Positions 7,337 to 11,857 of a stretch of DNA of 11,857 nt are shown piece by piece. Source of the stretch: Butyrivibrio sp. GTDB lineage: Bacteria > Bacillota_A > Clostridia > Lachnospirales > Lachnospiraceae. How positions within the stretch are numbered: the stretch's first letter is position 1; the number at the start of each line of letters is the position of its first letter. The position numbers and the translations under genes were made by a program. The stretch is from NCBI RefSeq assembly GCF_024699075.1, contig NZ_JAILQF010000469.1, forward strand, positions 1-11,857, read 5' to 3'. The notes beneath the pieces were generated by a model, which was not told the origin of the DNA, made no database searches, and saw only the letters and a list, made by a program, of their open reading frames with translations.

Positions 7337-8185
7337 ATGAAAAAATCAATCACCAGAAAATCACTATCAATTATTATTGTAGCAGCGCTTACACTTATTA
7401 TGTTCTTTGAAAGTACATCAATTGTTAGTCATGCAGAAGATCCTTATGAGATACTTCTTGAAGCTACTACAGTTTATAACGGAGTAGATTATAGCGCAGA
7501 ATATGATGCCTATTGCTATTATATGAACTATGCAGATATAAGAGCTGCATTTGGAATGGACCCCTATGCACTTATAATGCACTATGCATTGTATGGAAGA
7601 TATGAAGGAAGAATTGCAAACAGGCTTATTGCAACAGAAGAAGTAGTAGTTCCTTCGGGAGATGAGTCTGTATCTGTAATAGATATAACAGCGCATGATA
7701 ATGGCGGAATGACAGCTAAGCAGGAACAGATAGCAAGAAGTAAAGCCCAGCAGATAGCTAATAAGATCAATGCCAATTATGCTTCAGCTGTTTCCAATGG
7801 ATATTCACCTAGTAAAGATGAAGGAGAACAGATAATCAAATGTGCTTATGCTGCAGCAGTTGTTCAGGCATATTGCAACGAAGGAACATATTCTACATCA
7901 GGAACCCATTATCGTAATGCCTACGGAGTTTTTGTTGCACGTGAATATAATACCGAAGGAGCTACAAGAGCACTTGGACTTGTACTTGATTATCTTGGAA
8001 TTCGCTGGTCACATGCAAATATCGGAACATACGCAGACCAGTGGTGCAAAGTCATAGCTGACAATCAGGAAGGCTATGCTGACGGAATCAATGGTGTAGC
8101 TGGCTATGGTAAGAGCTCACTAGAAGGCGGAGATGGCGACGAAATAGGTTATGCAGATATCAGAGAGATATTCAGCGTATTCTGA
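7337..8185 (+). CDS. Secreted protein with clostridial surface motif and a transglutaminase-like domain lacking catalytic Cys/His
   Basis: The start is ATG 7337 (GGAGG at 7327-7331, signal peptide immediately after), giving 282 residues; the frame is open further upstream (GTG 7232) but without a ribosome site. The signal peptide is about residues 1-33 (KKSITRK, hydrophobic core, SHA before ED). Residues about 48-95 form one copy of a motif common in Lachnospiraceae wall-associated proteins (YNGVDYSAEYDAYCYY, DIRAAFGMDPYALIMHY, YGRYEGR). The C-terminal part (about 130-258) matches the transglutaminase-like core: TEGATRALGLVLDYLGI aligns with the usual C-x-G-x-x-R-A helix, with Thr206 where the nucleophilic Cys is expected, and YADQWCKV aligns with the His strand, with Asp234/Gln235 in place of His. 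It is therefore probably a non-catalytic binding protein. It is followed 20 nt later by a second protein of the same fold. The domain call is by eye. Confidence 0.72.
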   Translation: MKKSITRKSLSIIIVAALTLIMFFESTSIVSHAEDPYEILLEATTVYNGVDYSAEYDAYCYYMNYADIRAAFGMDPYALIMHYALYGRYEGRIANRLIATEEVVVPSGDESVSVIDITAHDNGGMTAKQEQIARSKAQQIANKINANYASAVSNGYSPSKDEGEQIIKCAYAAAVVQAYCNEGTYSTSGTHYRNAYGVFVAREYNTEGATRALGLVLDYLGIRWSHANIGTYADQWCKVIADNQEGYADGINGVAGYGKSSLEGGDGDEIGYADIREIFSVF

Positions 8186-8205
8186 TCAAGGATAAAACAG
8201 ATAAT

Positions 8206-9204
8206 ATGATACTTACATTAAAGAGAAATCATATAAATAAGCTGATCACAAGAAAAGCCGCAGTAGTAATGCTCGCGGCTATTCTTGCTGTAATAAATCT
8301 GCCAATAAGATCTGTGGCCAAGGAACTTACTTCAATTACAGTTAATACCTTTGATGATGCTGATAAGATAACCTCTCTTCATATTGGCAAAAGCATTGAG
8401 AATATATCCAGCAATTCTTTTGTCAACATGTTTAACTTAAAAGAGATAACAGTAAGTGAAAAAAACCGCAACTACTCATCCTATGATGGATGTCTTTATG
8501 ACAAAAAGCAGACAACCCTATTATGCTTCCCTCAGGCAAGAAACTCTGCCTATATACCGGATTCTGTTGTTGCAATAGGTCAGGATGCTCTTGACGGCGT
8601 AGAAACAGATCTTAAGAAGATGATAGAAGCTACAGTTGCTTATAATACTGAAGCAGGTGGTGAGGAAAAAAATATTACGAATCCTCATCTTGTTCATACT
8701 GCAAATGGTATTATGTGGGATGATGGAAAAGGTAATATAGTATCTGTAGATGACGGACTATTACTTGTAGTAGCAGAGTTTGTTGAAGATAATACAAAGA
8801 GCGGAATGAGGCAGAATGAACAGCTTAAGAGCTGCTATAACAGCTTTGTTGACAGCGTTGAATACAGCGATTATTTCTATACTCCTTCAGGTAACTGGAC
8901 AGGAGAGAAGGCACTTTCTACACTTTCATCAATGCAGGGCGATGCCTATGGCATGTCGGCAGCATTTGCCTATATAGCTTCAAGCCTTGGTTATAAATCA
9001 AGAATTGTTGTAGGTATTATTACAGATAGTGATGGCAAGAGCCAGTCATCAGCCTGGGTTCAGGTTGAAATTGACGGAACTTTCTATGTATTTGATCCTG
9101 CTATGGAAGTTAATTTGGGATATGACTGCTATAAGATACCGGTAGGAACAAATGCAAATGGAATTAAGAGAAGTAATAATGCGACCTATACAGTAGTTTT
9201 TTGA
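8206..9204 (+). CDS. Secreted BspA-type LRR protein with a degenerate transglutaminase-like domain
   Basis: 332 residues. The signal peptide is about residues 1-38 (LITRKAAVVMLAAILAVINL, then SVA before KE). Residues about 52-130 are BspA-type leucine-rich repeat (LRR_5) sequence: ITSLHIGKSIENISSNSF, LKEITVSEKN, YSSYDGCLYDKKQTTLL, YIPDSVVAIGQDAL. After a linker (about 130-215) comes a transglutaminase-like core (about 216-312): MQGDAYGMSAAFAYIASSLGY matches the usual G-D-C-Y helix, but Ala247 replaces Cys; SSAWVQVEIDGTFYVFDP matches the His and Asp strands, with Ser/Ala at 282-283 instead of His and Asp297 kept. Both key catalytic residues thus seem lost. AAGGA lies 13 nt before ATG 8206, longer than usual, but no better start is seen. 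It is probably cotranscribed with the preceding gene. A role in binding glycan or protein at the cell surface is a guess. Confidence 0.72.
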   Translation: MILTLKRNHINKLITRKAAVVMLAAILAVINLPIRSVAKELTSITVNTFDDADKITSLHIGKSIENISSNSFVNMFNLKEITVSEKNRNYSSYDGCLYDKKQTTLLCFPQARNSAYIPDSVVAIGQDALDGVETDLKKMIEATVAYNTEAGGEEKNITNPHLVHTANGIMWDDGKGNIVSVDDGLLLVVAEFVEDNTKSGMRQNEQLKSCYNSFVDSVEYSDYFYTPSGNWTGEKALSTLSSMQGDAYGMSAAFAYIASSLGYKSRIVVGIITDSDGKSQSSAWVQVEIDGTFYVFDPAMEVNLGYDCYKIPVGTNANGIKRSNNATYTVVF

Positions 9205-9286
9205 CCAAACGTTCTAGCTTTTTAGCTAAATTATTCTATGATATATAATAAGAATTAGGATATATTTCTCAAATTTGATTAAGGTA

Positions 9287-9316
9287 TTGACTATACTACG
9301 TATTTTGAGATATTCT
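9287..9316 (+). promoter_or_regulatory. Candidate sigma-A promoter for udk
   Basis: TTGACT (9287-9292) and TATTCT (9311-9316) are 18 bp apart, in the intergenic region upstream of udk. This predicts a leader of about 55 nt that carries a small hairpin, GATGAT (9324-9329) with ATCATC (9337-9342). The -35 is strong and the -10 weak; the position is plausible. Confidence 0.5.
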
Positions 9317-9378
9317 TTACAACGATGATTTTTCTTATCATCATTTCTAACCAGTTGGCTATTCAGGAGGAATTTAAG

Positions 9379-10002
9379 ATGTCTCAGACACCATTTATCA
9401 TAGGAATCGCAGGAGGAACAGGTTCAGGTAAGTCTACTTTCACCAACAGACTTAAACATATATTCAAGGATCAGGTAACTGTTCTTTATTATGATAACTA
9501 TTACAGAGCTCATAATGATCTTCCTTTTGAGGAGAGAAAAAAGATCAATTACGATCACCCTGACGCATTCGAAACAGATCTTCTTCTTGAGCATCTGAAA
9601 ATGCTTAAAGAAGGTAAGTCTATTGAATGTCCTGTTTATGACTATACTCAGCACAACCGTTCACAGGAAGTCACAGTTGTAGAACCAAGTAATATCATCC
9701 TTCTTGAAGGAATTCTTGTCCTTGCTGATGAGAGACTTCGTGACCAGATGGACATTAAGATATTTGTAGAAGCTGATGCTGATGAGAGAATCCTTCGCCG
9801 AGTAGTAAGAGACGTCAAAGAAAGAGGAAGGGATATAGACAACATAGTAGATCAGTATCTTACAACGGTTAAGCCTATGCACTATCTGTACGTAGAGCCA
9901 ACCAAGATGTATGCTGATCTTGTTATAAACAGTGGAATGAATGACATGGCGCTTGACGTTATGGCTACCAAGATCAATTCACTTATCGAAAGTGAGAACT
10001 AA
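9379..10002 (+). CDS. udk: Uridine kinase (uridine/cytidine salvage)
   Basis: Phosphorylates uridine and cytidine to UMP and CMP with ATP or GTP in cytosolic pyrimidine salvage. The P-loop GGTGSGKST lies at residues 12-20. The substrate-side motif YYDNYYR (37-43, catalytic Asp39), NYDHPDAFE (57-65), YDYTQHNR, ILLEGILVL and the lid RDVKERGRD (144-152) are all in family order. The start is ATG 9379, with AGGAGG at 9365-9370 and an 8-nt spacer, giving 207 residues, the normal family length; the in-frame ATG 9325 adds 18 residues of UTR-like sequence and is rejected. The gene has its own candidate promoter upstream and an intrinsic terminator right after it, so it looks monocistronic. Confidence 0.95.
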   Translation: MSQTPFIIGIAGGTGSGKSTFTNRLKHIFKDQVTVLYYDNYYRAHNDLPFEERKKINYDHPDAFETDLLLEHLKMLKEGKSIECPVYDYTQHNRSQEVTVVEPSNIILLEGILVLADERLRDQMDIKIFVEADADERILRRVVRDVKERGRDIDNIVDQYLTTVKPMHYLYVEPTKMYADLVINSGMNDMALDVMATKINSLIESEN

Positions 10003-10018
10003 ATAGTAATTGTAATTA

Positions 10019-10044
10019 AGCCGGTGCAGTGCACTGGCTTTTTG
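10019..10044 (+). terminator. Intrinsic terminator of udk
   Basis: AGCCGGTGC (10019-10027), loop AGT, GCACTGGCT (10031-10039) form a 9-bp stem with one G-T pair, followed directly by TTTT. It starts 17 nt after the udk stop codon. The first ATG of the next gene lies only about 10 nt beyond the T-tract. Confidence 0.85.
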
Positions 10045-10053
10045 TATAACAAT

Positions 10054-10812
10054 ATGGATAACAACATGAATAACGCTATGGATAATAATATGAATGCACT
10101 AAGTAGTGACTTTGCACTATCAAAAGAATATAAATTAGCTAATAAGTATATGCCGCTTTTTATGAAAGATGCTAAAGAGCCTTTTGACATAAAAGGAATA
10201 GGCTATACTGTGTTTTATGAAGATGGCCAAAGCTCATCCTGCAGACGAAGCTTTCATTTTAAAGACTTTGAAAAAGAAGGAATAAATGTAGGATTCATGA
10301 TAGAGTATGCCATATATTTTGACTTTGACATACAGCATTTGTACGATCTTGAACATGTGTTCGTATACGTTGGAGAAGATGATAAAGTATGCGCAGTAGA
10401 AGCAAGCTTTCACGGCAAGTTTTTTAATTCAATGCTTCCTTATGGTGAGGCACTTAAATTCTATAAAGAGACAAGGCCGGTTTTATATATGCAGCCCGGT
10501 AAGCATGCTCTGATGCCTGATCCTAAGCTTTTTTATTTATTCCCCCATTATGAAACTTCGTGCAATGAACTTGCCGGCTCTGATGGCCTTTTAATTCCCT
10601 ATTTTCTTGAAAATGATATAAGTAAGGAAAAAGATACAGATGTTAAAGTAAAGACTTATATAGCTGATAATTATGCTTTTACACCTTCTTTTGTATTTGA
10701 AGAATATGATCCAGGCGACGATGTGCTTATGCCTTGGAAAGATCTAAAAAATACCATAATCATGAGAATAAACAATATTCTATCAAAAATAGATGATCCC
10801 ATACCAAAATGA
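10054..10812 (+). CDS. Conserved-looking protein of unknown function, with a repeated Met/Asn start region
   Basis: Soluble protein of 252 residues if started at ATG 10054; no signal peptide or membrane helix. I do not recognise the family with certainty. A central segment (about residues 80-160) contains HLYDLEHVFVYVG, VEASFHGKF and RPVLYMQPGKHALMPD. The H-x-x-D-x-E-H and later S-x-H-G pattern recalls the NPP1/DUF946 (VPS62-like) group, but this is only a resemblance. The start is uncertain: in-frame ATGs lie at 10054, 10066, 10078 and 10090, and none has a normal ribosome site. A GTG at 10024 is inside the udk terminator and is unlikely. The two 24-nt units at 10054 and 10078 are near repeats (MDNNMNNA, MDNNMNAL). 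TATAAC at 10045-10050 could be a -10, which would make the mRNA almost leaderless. The end is embedded in its own terminator. Confidence 0.7.
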   Translation: MDNNMNNAMDNNMNALSSDFALSKEYKLANKYMPLFMKDAKEPFDIKGIGYTVFYEDGQSSSCRRSFHFKDFEKEGINVGFMIEYAIYFDFDIQHLYDLEHVFVYVGEDDKVCAVEASFHGKFFNSMLPYGEALKFYKETRPVLYMQPGKHALMPDPKLFYLFPHYETSCNELAGSDGLLIPYFLENDISKEKDTDVKVKTYIADNYAFTPSFVFEEYDPGDDVLMPWKDLKNTIIMRINNILSKIDDPIPK

Positions 10813-10845
10813 TCTTAATATAGGTCATTTTGATATGGGTTTTTT
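10798..10845 (+). terminator. Intrinsic terminator overlapping the end of the preceding gene
   Basis: CCCATACCAAAATGATC (from 10798) pairs with GGTCATTTTGATATGGG (to 10839), with one C-A mismatch and a loop of about 8 nt, followed by TTTTTT (10840-10845). The left arm contains the last codons and the TGA stop (10810-10812). Confidence 0.88.
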
Positions 10846-11016
10846 GTAATATAAGATATAGCCTGATCGTCTTATGCTGATAGCGTGTACGACAAATTTT
10901 GAGATGAATATTTGGGAATAGAACAAATAAAGCATAGAAATAATTGAAGTTTTATTAAATACTAAATAGTAGAGATATTAGCAGCTATAAAAATGATAAT
11001 AAAACGGAGAACATGT
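10846..11016. other. AT-rich leader region of the mannosidase gene
   Basis: No gene seen. TTGGGA (10912-10917) and TAGAAA (10935-10940), 17 bp apart, are a weak promoter candidate. GTGTACGAC at 10885-10893 recurs upstream of the secreted-protein gene (7232-7240). GGAG at 11006-11009 is the ribosome site of the following gene. Confidence 0.4.
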
Positions 11017-11857
11017 ATGCCAGGTAAGGAACAGATCATAGATAATATAAAAAACTATATAGAAGAGCTTTCTTTAAAACGCTTTCCACATGTCACAAGA
11101 ATCCAGGATACAGAAGGTTTTGATGGTATTTATTATAAAAAGATTCCATATAATGTTCGTAATGAGGTTGTTTGGGATAATGAAGGATTTTCTTTATTTG
11201 AACCTGATTCGTTATGGGGAGGCAGCGATCAGCATTACTATTTCAGGTTCACATTTAAAGTTCCTGAAAAGTATGATGGAAAGCCTCTTCTTATGTTTGT
11301 ATCAACAGGTGCTGATGATATCTGGAATACAGATAATCCCCAGCTGATGATCTATGTAAACAGAGAACTAGCCTGTGCTATGGATATGAATCATGATCAT
11401 GTCATATTATCAGAATGTGCACATGCAGGTGATGAGTATGAAATTGGTATATATGCTTATTCTAATACTGAGGCAAGTACCAACAGTCTTGGAATTAAGC
11501 TTACTTCAAAAGACGAGGATGCAATAAGGATCTACTATGATCTTGAGACTCCATTTGAAGTTCTCCAAAATCTTCCTGAAGATGATCAAAATCAGACAAT
11601 CCTTCTTGAAACGCTTGAAAGAGCGATAAGTCTTAAACCTGAAGATATTTCTAAATATCTTTTAGATAATTTATATGGTAAAAATATACACAAGGCAACT
11701 GTTAAAAGCGTAGGCCATACCCATATAGATGTTGCCTGGAAGTGGCCTCTTCGCCAGACCAGGGAGAAAGTTATAAGAAGCTGGACCAATGTACTTAATC
11801 TTATGGACAGATATCCTGAGTATAAGTTTATGGCAAGTACACCTCAGCTATATGAAT
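11017..11857 (+). CDS. GH38 family alpha-mannosidase, 3'-truncated by the window edge
   Basis: Glycoside hydrolase expected to release alpha-linked mannose from glycans or mannan oligosaccharides; no signal peptide, so it is probably cytosolic and acts on imported sugars. The first 280 residues are visible, against roughly 800-1050 for the family. An N-terminal beta-rich domain (about 1-200; FEPDSLWGGSDQHYYFRFTF resembles the sugar-binding-like domain before GH38 catalytic domains) precedes the diagnostic catalytic start VGHTHIDVAWKWPLRQTREK (about 231-250), where His233, His235 and Asp237 match the zinc-site HxHxD pattern, followed by LMDRYPEYKFMASTPQLYE. ATG 11017 has GGAG at 11006-11009 with a 7-nt spacer; ATG 11013 is out of frame and stops after four codons. 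The zinc residues are assigned by motif; the nucleophile lies beyond the window. Confidence 0.9.
   Translation, partial: MPGKEQIIDNIKNYIEELSLKRFPHVTRIQDTEGFDGIYYKKIPYNVRNEVVWDNEGFSLFEPDSLWGGSDQHYYFRFTFKVPEKYDGKPLLMFVSTGADDIWNTDNPQLMIYVNRELACAMDMNHDHVILSECAHAGDEYEIGIYAYSNTEASTNSLGIKLTSKDEDAIRIYYDLETPFEVLQNLPEDDQNQTILLETLERAISLKPEDISKYLLDNLYGKNIHKATVKSVGHTHIDVAWKWPLRQTREKVIRSWTNVLNLMDRYPEYKFMASTPQLYE

Noticed and set aside
9216..9229. TAGCTTTTTAGCTA as a terminator after the BspA-type gene
   Set aside because: The stem is only about five AT-rich pairs with no T-run after it, too weak to call.
11090..11347. An 85-codon plus-strand open frame
   Set aside because: It is out of frame with, and inside, the GH38 gene, whose reading frame is open from 11017 to the window end and has family motifs.
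1..11857. CRISPR arrays, rRNA genes, phage or defence systems
   Set aside because: No regularly spaced direct repeats, rRNA-like sequence, or phage or defence proteins were seen; the genes are housekeeping, signalling, surface and sugar-use genes.

Overview
The window looks like a chromosomal segment of a low-to-mid GC Gram-positive anaerobe of the Lachnospiraceae, most like Butyrivibrio or Pseudobutyrivibrio. The grounds are the Firmicutes order rlmN-stp-prkC-rsgA, a PASTA-type kinase, BspA-type leucine-rich repeats, a clostridial surface motif (DIxAAFG...HYxxYGxxEGR), GGAGG-type ribosome binding sites and a GH38 mannosidase. The genus is an inference from style, not from a search.

Layout. 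Positions 1-4572 (+) are a tight housekeeping operon: the 3' part of rlmN (23S rRNA/tRNA methylation), a PP2C phosphatase (best start TTG 809), the membrane PASTA Ser/Thr kinase prkC (ATGA overlap with the phosphatase) and the ribosome-assembly GTPase rsgA. Phosphatase and kinase form the usual reversible signalling pair. The rpe/thiN genes that often follow rsgA are absent.

Positions 4573-5211 hold no gene. Instead there is a 565-bp interrupted palindrome (4619-5183) with one common centre near 4898-4901. Two arms of about 220 bp align colinearly over about a dozen exact blocks. They enclose a four-way-junction (cloverleaf) core whose longest hairpin also looks like a two-way terminator between the convergent rsgA and histidine kinase genes. 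This is the most unusual object in the window.

Positions 5212-7112 (-) are an OmpR-type response regulator and its sensor kinase, in one operon. A divergent intergenic region with 11-bp-spaced CTGAAAT direct repeats separates them from 7337-9204 (+). That stretch encodes two secreted transglutaminase-fold proteins, which appear to have lost the catalytic Cys and His and may be a regulated pair of extracellular pseudoenzymes.

Positions 9287-10043 are uridine kinase (udk) with its own promoter and terminator. Next comes an unassigned 27-29 kDa protein (10054-10812) with an odd start region of four in-phase ATGs 12 nt apart, and a terminator whose stem encodes its last codons. The window ends inside a GH38 alpha-mannosidase gene (11017 onward), suggesting use of mannose-containing glycans.
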